Positions 11,742 to 21,410 of a stretch of DNA of 64,000 nucleotides are shown piece after piece; the first letter of the stretch is position 1; the number at the start of each line of letters is the position of its first letter. The stretch covers positions 1-64,000 of the forward strand of contig CACHCH010000006.1 of assembly GCA_902578255.1 (NCBI GenBank), written 5' to 3'. The notes beneath the pieces were generated by a model. It made no database searches. It was not told the DNA's origin and was given only the letters and a program-made list of their open reading frames with translations. The translations under genes and the position numbers were made by a program. This stretch comes from an uncultured Pelagibacteraceae bacterium. GTDB taxonomy: Bacteria > Pseudomonadota > Alphaproteobacteria > Pelagibacterales > Pelagibacteraceae.

Positions 11742-13180
11742 TAAGCTACTCTTCTCTCTTTTAAAGACTTATTTTCTAAATAATTTTTAATTGAAGTTGC
11801 TGCATCTCTTCCATCTTTAATTGCCCAAACCACTAAAGAAGCACCTCTAATTATATCACCAGCAGCAAATACACCTTTAATATTGGTCTCCATAGTATCA
11901 AAATCAGCTTTAATTGTTCCCCATTTTGTCACTTGTAACTCATTTGCTTCAAACATTTTTGGTAAATCTTCAGGGTCAAAACCCAAAGCCTTTATAACCA
12001 TATCAGCATTTATTTCATAACTTGAACCCTCCTGAACTTGTGGTTTCCTTCTTCCACTTTCGTCAGGATCACCAAGTTTGATTTGATCTACAACTAATTT
12101 TTCAATTTTATTTGTACCTTTAAATTCTTTTGGGCTTGATAGCCAAACAAATTGCACTCCTTCCTCCTCAGCATTAGCAACCTCTCTAGCTGAACCAGGC
12201 ATATTTTCTTTATCTCTTCTATATAAACATTTTACAGATTTTGCTTTTTGTCTAATAGATGTCCTTACACAATCCATAGCAGTATCACCGCCTCCAATTA
12301 CAACAACGTCTTTACCTTCGGCGTTTAAAATTCCTTTGTCAAATAATTCAACTTTATCTCCTAAACCTTTTTTATTTGAAGCAGTTAAAAAATCCATGGC
12401 TGGGAAAATATTATCCAAATCATTTCCCTTTAACTCAACTTCTCTTGCTTTATAAACTCCAGTTGCGATCAAAATTGCATCATGCTTTTTACGTAATTGA
12501 TCTAAAGTTGCATCTTTACCAACCTCAAAATTTTGAACAAACTCTATTCCTCCATCTTTTAGAAGTTTCGTTCTTCTTTCAACAATTTCTTTTTCTAATT
12601 TAAAATTTGGAATTCCATATATTAACAAGCCACCTGCTCGATCGTATCGATCATAAACACTAATTTTATATCCAATTTTTCTTAATTGCTCTGCAGCTGC
12701 TAATCCTGCTGGACCTGCTCCAATAATGCCTACACTTTGATTTTTTTCTTGTTTAACTTGAATTGGTTTTACCCAGCCTTGTTCCCAAGCATTATCAGTA
12801 ATATATTTTTCTACTGAACCAATCGTTACAGTTCCATGACCAGATTGTTCAATTACACAATTTCCTTCACACAATCTGTCTTGAGGACATATTCTCCCAC
12901 AAACTTCGGGCATATTATTTGTGCTTTGTGATAATTCATAGGCTTCTTTAAGTCTCCCTTCAGCAGTAAGCTTTAGCCAATCCGGTATATTGTTGCTTAA
13001 AGGGCAATGGACTTGACAAAAAGGAACTCCACATTGTGAGCATCTACTAGACTGCTCTTTAGCTTTTTCATTTATATATTCGTCGTAAATCTCGTTAAAA
13101 TCCTGTTTCCTAGACCCAACTTGCCTTTTAGGTGGTGTTTGTTGACCTATTTTAACAAATTTTAACATTTTATCAGACAT
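11741..13180 (-). CDS. gltD: Glutamate synthase small subunit
   Basis: Fe-S cysteines (SRCSQCGVPFCQVHCPLSNNIPDWL), GAGPAGLAAAEQLRKIGY, VVVIGGGDTAMDCVRT. Confidence 0.96.
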   Translation of the reverse strand: MSDKMLKFVKIGQQTPPKRQVGSRKQDFNEIYDEYINEKAKEQSSRCSQCGVPFCQVHCPLSNNIPDWLKLTAEGRLKEAYELSQSTNNMPEVCGRICPQDRLCEGNCVIEQSGHGTVTIGSVEKYITDNAWEQGWVKPIQVKQEKNQSVGIIGAGPAGLAAAEQLRKIGYKISVYDRYDRAGGLLIYGIPNFKLEKEIVERRTKLLKDGGIEFVQNFEVGKDATLDQLRKKHDAILIATGVYKAREVELKGNDLDNIFPAMDFLTASNKKGLGDKVELFDKGILNAEGKDVVVIGGGDTAMDCVRTSIRQKAKSVKCLYRRDKENMPGSAREVANAEEEGVQFVWLSSPKEFKGTNKIEKLVVDQIKLGDPDESGRRKPQVQEGSSYEINADMVIKALGFDPEDLPKMFEANELQVTKWGTIKADFDTMETNIKGVFAAGDIIRGASLVVWAIKDGRDAATSIKNYLENKSLKERRVA

Positions 13181-13238
13181 AATAATTTCTTAATTTTTGG
13201 CAAATTATAGCTTGATTTTATTTAATAAAGTATAAAAT

Positions 13239-13257
13239 AGGTCATAAATTATGACCT
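13239..13257. promoter_or_regulatory. 19-bp palindrome in the gltBD/uppP divergent intergenic region, candidate operator
   Basis: AGGTCATAA-A-TTATGACCT: 9-bp arms and 1-nt centre read directly; about 60 bp upstream of gltD ATG. Confidence 0.5.
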
Positions 13258-13364
13258 TAATTTGATGACTCTACCCGAATTTAAACAACTTTCTAATAAA
13301 TGCATACCTAATATGATCAAATCGAATTGTTTTAAATCCATATTTTATAAGCTACGAAGAAGCG

Positions 13365-14129
13365 ATGTTTCAAAATATAATAGAAGTATTAATCCTTTCA
13401 GTAATACAAGGTGTGTCAGAGTTCTTGCCTGTAAGTTCGTCAGCACACTTAATTCTGGTTTCAAGCTTATATGAGTTTAAGTCTAATTCGTTGTTAATAG
13501 ATATTAGTCTTCATTTAGGATCTTTGTTAGCAATAATTTATTTTTTTAGAGAAGAATTATTAGACGTTAAAAATAACAAAAGATTATTAAGTTTAATTGT
13601 TCTTGGTTCTATTCCATTAATAGTTGTTGGATATATTTTATACTCTACAAATTTTATTTATGCTCTAAGAGATATAAAATTAATTGCATGGACCACCCTT
13701 GTATTTGCAATAGTTTTATACATCGCAGATAAAAATAGATTTGATAAAAAAATTTCAACTAATTTAAATATTCAAACAATATTTTTCATTGGTCTTTTTC
13801 AAGTTTTATCGCTTGTGCCAGGTGTAAGTAGAGCAGGTATTACCATAACAGCTGCTAGAATTTTAAAATTTAATAGAGTTGACTCTAGTAAAATATCTTT
13901 TTTACTTTCTATACCCGCACTTGGTGGAGCAAGCTTTTTGGGATTAAAGGATATTGTAAATCAACCTATTGAATTAAATTATTTGGTGTTTGTCGCAATA
14001 ATATCATCTTTTATATTGTCTTTTATGACAGTCAAATTTTTTTTAATTTATATAAATAAATTTTCTATGAATGCTTTTGTAATTTATAGAATAATAATAG
14101 CTTTAATTTTATTTAGCTTAATTTATTAA
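13365..14129 (+). CDS. uppP: Undecaprenyl-diphosphatase
   Basis: SVIQGVSEFLPVSSSAHLIL and LVPGVSRAGITITAAR motifs. Confidence 0.95.
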   Translation: MFQNIIEVLILSVIQGVSEFLPVSSSAHLILVSSLYEFKSNSLLIDISLHLGSLLAIIYFFREELLDVKNNKRLLSLIVLGSIPLIVVGYILYSTNFIYALRDIKLIAWTTLVFAIVLYIADKNRFDKKISTNLNIQTIFFIGLFQVLSLVPGVSRAGITITAARILKFNRVDSSKISFLLSIPALGGASFLGLKDIVNQPIELNYLVFVAIISSFILSFMTVKFFLIYINKFSMNAFVIYRIIIALILFSLIY

Positions 14130-15019
14130 GCATACCCTTTTTTCATTAAAGGAAGTAACTGAGATAATAGTACTCCACACAAAATAAAAAAACAGCCAAG
14201 TAAGTTATTAATATCTAAAATCTGGCTCAATAGAAACCAAGCAGCTATTGTAGCAAACACTCCCTCAAGTGAAAAAATAATTGCTGCTGGCGCAGGTGAA
14301 ATATTTTTTTGCGCATAAATCTGTAATACAAATGCTAATCCTCCAGATAAAATTCCAGCATATAGTATTGAGTCTAATTCTTTTAATATATTTCCTAAAA
14401 TAAATTCCTCATACACTAAACCAATAGCAAATGAAAATATTGAGACTATTAATGTTTGTACAGCACCTATAGTAAGTGGTAGATTGTATTTTTTTACTAT
14501 AATTCCGACAAAAATAATATGGGTACTCCAAAAAAGTGCCCCTAAAATAACTAAACCGTCTCCAAGCCTAATTGTAGCATCATAAAAATTTGTTAGTAAA
14601 TACCCTCCTATTAAACATAAAATTACAGATGGCCATATACTCCAATGTATAGAAATTTTTCCAAACAAAAAAATTATAATCGGCACCATTGGCACATAAA
14701 AAATTGTAAAAAAAGCTGCATTAGCTACATCGGTATAAAGTAAAGCAACCTGTTGCAAACCAGAACCTAAAAAAAGAGAAGAGCCAATCAAAAAAGAGAA
14801 AATTGCAAATGTTTTAAAATCAACCTTGAACTCGGATTTCATTTTTTTTACCTCAAATAGGAGTACCAATGGTATAATAGCTAAAAAACCTATAAAAAAT
14901 CGGGCCGCATTAAATGTAAAGGGTCCTATATTATCCATTCCAGTATCTTGAGCTACAAATGTTGTTCCCCAAATAAAAGTGCACAGTAAAGCACTGAGTA
15001 AAGATATAGATTTTGTCAT
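14126..15019 (-). CDS. EamA/DMT-family transporter
   Basis: About ten hydrophobic segments, WGTTFVAQ..., EamA-like halves. Confidence 0.88.
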   Translation of the reverse strand: MTKSISLLSALLCTFIWGTTFVAQDTGMDNIGPFTFNAARFFIGFLAIIPLVLLFEVKKMKSEFKVDFKTFAIFSFLIGSSLFLGSGLQQVALLYTDVANAAFFTIFYVPMVPIIIFLFGKISIHWSIWPSVILCLIGGYLLTNFYDATIRLGDGLVILGALFWSTHIIFVGIIVKKYNLPLTIGAVQTLIVSIFSFAIGLVYEEFILGNILKELDSILYAGILSGGLAFVLQIYAQKNISPAPAAIIFSLEGVFATIAAWFLLSQILDINNLLGCFFILCGVLLSQLLPLMKKGYA

Positions 15020-15025
15020 AAATAA

Positions 15026-16282
15026 TTATACGGCTAACTTATAAGCGAAATTATTTCCTAAATTTTCTTTTAAATCGTTATTAAACCGAGCAGCTTCTGC
15101 TCCGTCAATAATTCTGTGATCATAAGATAGAGAAATTGGTAACATCGTTCTTATTTGAAACTTTCCATTTAAAAAAACTTGTTTTTTTTCTGACCTTCCA
15201 ACACCCAAAATAGCTACTTCAGGATAATTTATAATTGGTGTAAAGAAAGATCCGCCAATTCCTCCTAGACTTGTAATCGTCATTGATCCCCCAAATAATT
15301 CCTTCTTATCTATTTTTAGATTTCTACAAAGTTCACTGACTTGTTTTAATTCTTTACCGATCAATGAAATTTTTTTATTATTTGCGTCTCTGATTTTTGG
15401 AACCATCAATCCATTTGGAGTATCAACTGCAATTCCAATATGATAGTATTTTTTTAAAGTCATTTTTCCGCTTTCAATCTCATCTATTGAAGAATTAAAA
15501 CTTGGAAACTTTTTTAAAGAAGCAACTAATGCTTTAATAATAAATGCCAAAGGAGTAATTTTTATTTTTTTTCCAGTATAAACATCTTTCAAAGAAGTTC
15601 TAAAACTTTCCATTTCGGTTATATCTACTTCATCATGATTAGTTACATGAGGAATGGTTGTCCAAGAATTTGTAAGATAAGTTGAAGCTAATTTCTTTAC
15701 TCTTGGTATATCTTTAATCTCAACTTTTCCAAAATCTGCATGTTCATACTCATTCTTAATTTTAATTGGTTTAATTTCCTTTGCTTGATAATTATTTCCT
15801 TTTTTTGATGAAACAAATTTTTTAATATCATCCTCTATTACTCTTCCATCTTTTTCACTACCTACGACTTGGTTGATGTTAACACCTAGCTCCCTTGCAA
15901 ATTTTCTAGCTTTTGGACTTGCTGAGGAAATATTTTTAATTTTTTTTTCGGATATAGAAATTTGTTCTGTTGCTTGTTTTAATTCTACAATCGGTTCAGA
16001 TTGTTTTTCAATTTTTGTTTCTTCTTTAATTTTACCATTACTTGACAAACTTTCTAATATTAAAATTAAATCACCCTCTGAAACTTTATCGCCAACTTTT
16101 AATTTAAGAGATTTAACTTTTCCTTCAAAGTTTGATGGAATTTCAACGCTGGATTTATCACTCTCAATTGTTATTAATGGATCATTTTTTAAAATATCTT
16201 GGCCTTCATTTACCAAAACCTCTATTACTTCAACGTCTGTGAAGTCACCAATATTTGGAACCTTAATATTAATCTCTTTCAT
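15026..16282 (-). CDS. aceF: Pyruvate dehydrogenase E2 (dihydrolipoamide acetyltransferase)
   Basis: Lipoyl domain (IESDKSSVEIPS), E3-binding domain (ASPKARKFARELGV), catalytic domain (SLSYDHRIIDGAEAARF); ATG at 16282 preferred over the listed 16318, which overlaps aceE. Confidence 0.94.
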   Translation of the reverse strand: MKEINIKVPNIGDFTDVEVIEVLVNEGQDILKNDPLITIESDKSSVEIPSNFEGKVKSLKLKVGDKVSEGDLILILESLSSNGKIKEETKIEKQSEPIVELKQATEQISISEKKIKNISSASPKARKFARELGVNINQVVGSEKDGRVIEDDIKKFVSSKKGNNYQAKEIKPIKIKNEYEHADFGKVEIKDIPRVKKLASTYLTNSWTTIPHVTNHDEVDITEMESFRTSLKDVYTGKKIKITPLAFIIKALVASLKKFPSFNSSIDEIESGKMTLKKYYHIGIAVDTPNGLMVPKIRDANNKKISLIGKELKQVSELCRNLKIDKKELFGGSMTITSLGGIGGSFFTPIINYPEVAILGVGRSEKKQVFLNGKFQIRTMLPISLSYDHRIIDGAEAARFNNDLKENLGNNFAYKLAV

Positions 16283-16283
16283 T

Positions 16284-19200
16284 TTATAATTTAGTGGGCA
16301 TTGGCTTGTTGCCATCAATGTTATATTTTTTCATTGCTTCTTTTGCATGTTTTGAGGCTATAAGTTGCTCTTTCGCTAAAATACTTAATCCATATGCAAC
16401 TATGTGCTCTTTATCCACTTCAAAGAATTTTCTTAAATTTTTTCTTGTATCACTCCTACCAAAACCATCAGCGCCCAGAGAGTAGAAACTTTTATTAGTA
16501 TAAGGTCTAATTTGATCTGAATTCATTCTCATATAATCTGAAGCAGCCATAATCGGACCCTCTGTTTTACCTAAACATTCCTCAACAAAAGATATTTTTG
16601 CTTCTTTATCTGGATTTAACAAATTATATCTCTCAACCTCCATTCCATCTTTTCTAAGTTCATTAAAACTAGTAACACTCCAGATTTCACTATCAATTTG
16701 ATAATCTTTTTGCAAAATTTCAGCTGCAGAAATCATTTCTCTAAGTATTGTACCTGATCCAAGAAGTTGAATTTTAGTTTTTTTATGTTTGTCAAAATCT
16801 TTTATTTTGTACATCCCTTTTAATATTCCCTCTTCTGTATTTTTATCTTTTGGCATCTCTGGATGAGAGTAATTTTCATTCATTGTCGTAATATAATAAA
16901 AGACATTTTCTTTTTTCTCATGCATTCTTCTCAAACCTTCTCTAAAAATTACTGCTAGTTCATAATGAAATGTTGGATCATAAGTTACACAATTTGGAAT
17001 GGTAGAAGCAATTAAATGACTATGACCATCCTGGTGTTGTAGACCTTCCCCAGCCAATGTCGTCCTTCCTGCAGTAGCACCAATCAAAAAACCTCTGGCT
17101 TGACTATCTCCAGCTGCCCAAGCAAGATCTCCAATTCTTTGAAAACCAAACATAGAATAAAAAGTGTAGATTGGAATCATTTCAATATCATGATTTGTGT
17201 AAGCTGTTGCTGCAGCTATCCATGAAGACATAGCACCTGCCTCATTAATTCCTTCCTCTAGAACTTGTCCACTTTTTTCTTCTCTATATGAGCTTAATTG
17301 TGCAGAGTCTTCTGGTTCATATTTTTGACCTTCATGAGCATAAATTCCAATTTTTTGAAAAAATCCTTCCATACCAAATGTTCTTGCTTCATCTGGAATT
17401 ATAGGAACTAATCTCGGAGAAATATTTTTATCTCTCATTAAATTGGTTAACATTCTAACAAGAGCCATTGTAGTAGACATTTCTTTTTCACCAGTTGATA
17501 CTTTCATAAAATCAAAAATATCTTTTGAAGGTGCTTTAATAGGTTTTGCAAAAGTCGACCTCTCTGGTAAAAATCCACCTAGTTTAATTCTTCTATCTTT
17601 TAAATATTTAATTTCTTGAGATTTTTCATCAGGTCTAAAATATTCAATATTTCTAACTTGTTCATCTGTCAAAGGTACATCAAAGCGATCTCTGTAATAC
17701 ATTAGATCATCCACATCTAATTTTTTTGTTTGATGGGTTGTGTTCACACTTTCTCCAGATTTTCCCATACCATATCCTTTAATAGTTTTAGCAATAATAA
17801 CAGTCGGGCTTCCTTGATGTTTGGTTGCTTTATCATATGCTGCATAAACTTTATGTGGATCATGGCCGCCTCTGTTTAATCTCCAGATATCTTTATCTGA
17901 TAAACTTGAAACCATTTCTAAAGTTTGAGGATATTTTCCAAAGAATTTTTCTCTTACATAAGCACCATCCCTTGCTTTAGCTGCTTGGTATTCTCCGTCA
18001 ACTGTCTCATTCATAAGTTTTACTAAATGACCTTCTTTATCGTTAGCCAGTAAAGAGTCCCAATAAGAACCCCAAATTACTTTAATTACGTTCCAACCAG
18101 ACCCTCTAAAACTCCCCTCAAGTTCTTGAATTATTTTTCCATTACCTCTAACAGGCCCATCCAGTCTTTGAAGATTACAGTTAATAACAAAAATTAAATT
18201 ATCTAAATTCTCTCTAGCAGCTAAACCAATTGCTCCCATAGACTCTGGTTCATCCATCTCTCCATCACCTAAGAAAGCCCATACTTTTCTTCCTTCATCT
18301 TTAATTAATCCTCTATTAATTAAATATTTCATGTATCTAGCTTGATAAATTGCAAGCATAGGACCAAGACCCATAGAGACTGTTGGAAATTGCCAAAACT
18401 TTGGCATTAACCATGGGTGCGGATAAGAGGATAATCCTCCAGGTTTAACCTCTTGTCTAAAACTATCTAATTGTTTTTCATTTAATCTTCCCTCTAAATA
18501 TGCTCTTGCATACATTCCTGGAGCGCTATGACCTTGAAAGTAAATTAAATCTCCGCCAAATTTATTATTTTTTGCTCTCCAAAAATGGTTCATACCTACA
18601 TCATAAAGAGTTGCTGCTGACGCAAATGTACCTATATGTCCACCTAATTCAGGAAATTTTTTATTAGCCCTAACTACCATAGCAGCTGAATTCCATCTAA
18701 TTAATGATCTTATTCTTCTCTCAATATTTTGATCTCCATTGGATTTTACCTCAGCTTCAGGAGGTATTGTATTAATGTATGGTGTATTTTGAGTATAAGG
18801 AATATTTGCGCCTTCACGGTAAGCTTTATTTATTAATTCTTTAATTAAAAAATGAGCTCTATGATTTCCATCTTTGGAAATTACAGCTGATAAAGATTCT
18901 AACCAATCTTTTGTTTCCAGAGGATCTATATCTGCACCATTGCTGACTTGAATAATTGATTGTTTTTTTTCGGAAATAATATTTTTTATTTCTTCTTCAT
19001 TCTCTTTATCTTTCTGGACAGCAATAACTTCTTCTGCTTGTTTAATTATATTTTCTGTATCCTTTGGAATTGTATCGGTATTTGTAGTTATCGTTGAAGA
19101 TAAATAATTTAAAATTAAATCCCCTTTTGAGACTTTATCACCAACTTTAAGCCCAATGCTTTCAACTTTTCCATCCACTGTTGAAGGAATTTCAACGCTA

Positions 19201-19328
19201 GATTTATCACTTTCAATAGTTATTAAAGGATCATTTTTTTTTATTTGATCACCTGATTTTACTAGTATTTCAATTACTTCAACATTTTCAAATTCACCAA
19301 TATCAGGGACAAGTACTTTTTCGCTCAT
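16284..19328 (-). CDS. aceE: Pyruvate dehydrogenase E1, homodimeric type, with N-terminal lipoyl domain
   Basis: Residues ~1-75 are a lipoyl domain (DPLITIESDKSSVEIPSTVDGKV); remainder is AceE (GDGEMDEPES, GLQHQDGHSH, SLGADGFGRSDTR). Confidence 0.95.
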   Translation of the reverse strand: MSEKVLVPDIGEFENVEVIEILVKSGDQIKKNDPLITIESDKSSVEIPSTVDGKVESIGLKVGDKVSKGDLILNYLSSTITTNTDTIPKDTENIIKQAEEVIAVQKDKENEEEIKNIISEKKQSIIQVSNGADIDPLETKDWLESLSAVISKDGNHRAHFLIKELINKAYREGANIPYTQNTPYINTIPPEAEVKSNGDQNIERRIRSLIRWNSAAMVVRANKKFPELGGHIGTFASAATLYDVGMNHFWRAKNNKFGGDLIYFQGHSAPGMYARAYLEGRLNEKQLDSFRQEVKPGGLSSYPHPWLMPKFWQFPTVSMGLGPMLAIYQARYMKYLINRGLIKDEGRKVWAFLGDGEMDEPESMGAIGLAARENLDNLIFVINCNLQRLDGPVRGNGKIIQELEGSFRGSGWNVIKVIWGSYWDSLLANDKEGHLVKLMNETVDGEYQAAKARDGAYVREKFFGKYPQTLEMVSSLSDKDIWRLNRGGHDPHKVYAAYDKATKHQGSPTVIIAKTIKGYGMGKSGESVNTTHQTKKLDVDDLMYYRDRFDVPLTDEQVRNIEYFRPDEKSQEIKYLKDRRIKLGGFLPERSTFAKPIKAPSKDIFDFMKVSTGEKEMSTTMALVRMLTNLMRDKNISPRLVPIIPDEARTFGMEGFFQKIGIYAHEGQKYEPEDSAQLSSYREEKSGQVLEEGINEAGAMSSWIAAATAYTNHDIEMIPIYTFYSMFGFQRIGDLAWAAGDSQARGFLIGATAGRTTLAGEGLQHQDGHSHLIASTIPNCVTYDPTFHYELAVIFREGLRRMHEKKENVFYYITTMNENYSHPEMPKDKNTEEGILKGMYKIKDFDKHKKTKIQLLGSGTILREMISAAEILQKDYQIDSEIWSVTSFNELRKDGMEVERYNLLNPDKEAKISFVEECLGKTEGPIMAASDYMRMNSDQIRPYTNKSFYSLGADGFGRSDTRKNLRKFFEVDKEHIVAYGLSILAKEQLIASKHAKEAMKKYNIDGNKPMPTKL

Positions 19329-19455
19329 TATTTTTATTTGTTTTATATACTCAAAAAAACTTTATTAAATTCTATTTTTATCACATTAATATGTTTTTTG
19401 TTAATGTTGTTAAGATATTGTGCAAAAAAATTCGCAAAAAACATAATGTACTGTG

Positions 19456-20643
19456 TTAATTTCTCTCAACACACATGGCTATACCCATACCTCCACCAAT
19501 GCAGAGTGCCGCACATCCTCTCCTTTTTCCTTGTCTTTTAAGTTCATGAATTAATGTGACAAGTATTCTTGTTCCTGAGGCACCTATAGGATGACCTAAA
19601 GCTATTGCTCCACCATTTACGTTAACCTTTTCTTCTGGAATTTTAAGTTCTCTTATAACTGCAATAGATTGTGCTGCGAAAGCTTCATTGATTTCAAATA
19701 AATCTACGTCCTCTATTTTCCACTGAGCTCTAAGAAGAGCGTCTTTAATTGAAGGTATCGGTCCAAGTCCCATAAGAGAAGGCTCGACTCCTGATGATGC
19801 CCAAGACACAATGTTTGCAAGTATTTCTAAGGATTTTAACTCGGCTCTTTCTCTAGTCATCAAAACTGTAGCAGCAGCACCATCGTTTAATCCAGATGAA
19901 TTTCCAGGTGTAACAGTTCCATTTTCTTTAAATACTGTTTTAAGTTTTTCTAAGTCATCCAGATTTATGTTATTTCTCAAATATTCATCATGTTCAAAAA
20001 TAAATTTTTCATTGTTAGTTTGGATTTGTAACTTTATTAATTCATCCTTAAACTTTTTTTCTTCATAAGCTTTTTTTGCTTTTTTTTGGGAACTTATTGA
20101 AAAAATATCCTGCTCTTGTCGCGAAATATTATATTTTTCTGCAATATTTTCCGCTGTAATACCCATATGATAATCGTTAAAAGAGTCTGTAAGTCCGTCC
20201 TTAATCATGGTATCTATCAAATTGTCCTCAATAAATTTTTTATCATCTTTTAAGAATATCGCATGTGTTGCTCTAGACATGCTCTCTTGACCACCTGCAA
20301 CAACAATCTCATTTTGCTCTAACTTTATTGATTGATAGGCAGATACGATGGATCTTAAACCAGAACCACATACTTGATTTACAATATGTGCTGGTTTTGA
20401 AACAGGAACGCCTGCATGAATTGAAGCCTGTCTTGCTGGATTTTGACCAAGACCTGCTGTGAGAACATGTCCCATAATAACCTCATCTACATCTTCTCCT
20501 TTAAGGCTTGATTTGAAAATTGCCTCTTTAATAACCAATGCACCAAGCTTATCTGCACTGATGTTTTTGAGAGATCCTTTGTATTTACCTATTGGTGTTC
20601 TTAATGCAGAGGTAATAACTACGTCTTTAGGAATTTTACTCAT
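19456..20643 (-). CDS. Acetyl-CoA acetyltransferase (thiolase)
   Basis: VNQVCGSGLRSIV, NVNGGAIALGHPIGASG, CIGGGMGIAMCVE. Confidence 0.95.
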   Translation of the reverse strand: MSKIPKDVVITSALRTPIGKYKGSLKNISADKLGALVIKEAIFKSSLKGEDVDEVIMGHVLTAGLGQNPARQASIHAGVPVSKPAHIVNQVCGSGLRSIVSAYQSIKLEQNEIVVAGGQESMSRATHAIFLKDDKKFIEDNLIDTMIKDGLTDSFNDYHMGITAENIAEKYNISRQEQDIFSISSQKKAKKAYEEKKFKDELIKLQIQTNNEKFIFEHDEYLRNNINLDDLEKLKTVFKENGTVTPGNSSGLNDGAAATVLMTRERAELKSLEILANIVSWASSGVEPSLMGLGPIPSIKDALLRAQWKIEDVDLFEINEAFAAQSIAVIRELKIPEEKVNVNGGAIALGHPIGASGTRILVTLIHELKRQGKRRGCAALCIGGGMGIAMCVERN

Positions 20644-20716
20644 TAAATTGTCAACATATTATTTTATAAGTTAAATTACATCAAAAACTTTGATATATAA
20701 AATATATAACTAATAA

Positions 20717-20793
20717 GGACCGCTGGCCAAATTGGATAAGGCGCTCGGCTACGAACCGGGAGATTCCAGATTCGAGTTCTGGGCGGTCCACCA
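20717..20793 (+). tRNA. tRNA-Arg (anticodon ACG)
   Basis: Acceptor GGACCGC/GCGGTCC perfect, anticodon loop CTACGAA, T-loop TTCGAGT, encoded CCA. Confidence 0.96.
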
Positions 20794-20805
20794 AAAGGAA
20801 TTAAA

Positions 20806-20904
20806 ATGTTTGATTGGCTTATAAAAGCTTCTTTACAAAAATCAGTTGTATATTTTTTTATTATTATTGTGATAATTTTATTAATTTTAACTTACATTTT
20901 ATAA
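20806..20904 (+). CDS. Small predicted single-TM peptide (32 aa)
   Basis: MFDWLIKASLQKSVVYFFIIIVIILLILTYIL*; AAAGGA SD-like sequence 5' of ATG; fits exactly between tRNA-Arg and the thioesterase ATG; not in ORF track. Confidence 0.55.
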   Translation: MFDWLIKASLQKSVVYFFIIIVIILLILTYIL

Positions 20905-20906
20905 AA

Positions 20907-21305
20907 ATGACTAAAGAATTTGAACAAATAAGTATCAAACCTGGGTTTATGAAACATAACGGTGGTGTTTTGTTTAGAACAATATCTGAAACAGAATATG
21001 AATTTAAATCTGTAATAAATAAAAATCACTTAAATGCTATAAGCATAACTCACGGTGGATATTTATCGGCTTTGATTGATTCTGGAGCTGGAACTGCTGC
21101 TCATCGAGCCGCTGGTAATGTTCCCTGTGTAACAATTTCTCTAGACATAAAATTTATTGGGTCCTCAAAAGAAGGAGACGAAATAGTTGGTCACACTAGA
21201 ATTTTAAAAAGAACTAAAACACTTATTTTTCTTTTTTGTGAACTCAGCTGTGATAAAAAAATTATTACCTCCGCTTCAGGTATTTGGAAAATTTTAAAAA
21301 AATAA
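20907..21305 (+). CDS. PaaI-like hotdog-fold thioesterase
   Basis: HGGYLSALIDSGAGTAAHRAAG, hotdog thioesterase pattern; ATG 20907 (MTKEFEQISIKPGF) preferred over listed 20814. Confidence 0.85.
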   Translation: MTKEFEQISIKPGFMKHNGGVLFRTISETEYEFKSVINKNHLNAISITHGGYLSALIDSGAGTAAHRAAGNVPCVTISLDIKFIGSSKEGDEIVGHTRILKRTKTLIFLFCELSCDKKIITSASGIWKILKK

Positions 21306-21410
21306 AATGAGAACTTTTTGCACTCCGATTCGGTCATGTTTTAGTCTATTTTTGTTCTATAGCTGCAACAATATCTGGTAGGTAAAAAAAAAATAATACC
21401 AAACATAGAA

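Noticed and set aside
13262-13474. 70-aa plus-strand ORF before uppP
   Set aside because: Overlaps the uppP start in another frame, low-complexity composition and no family motif; uppP start at 13365 explains the region.
15873-16289. 138-aa plus-strand ORF
   Set aside because: Antisense to aceF lipoyl/linker coding region.
19338-19541. 67-aa hydrophobic plus-strand ORF upstream of aceE
   Set aside because: Begins with a non-ATG codon in AT-rich spacer, then runs antisense through the well-supported thiolase C-terminus.
20680-20694. ATCAAA-AAC-TTTGAT dyad upstream of tRNA-Arg
   Set aside because: 6-bp AT-rich arms are expected by chance here and overlap likely promoter sequence; not enough to call an operator.
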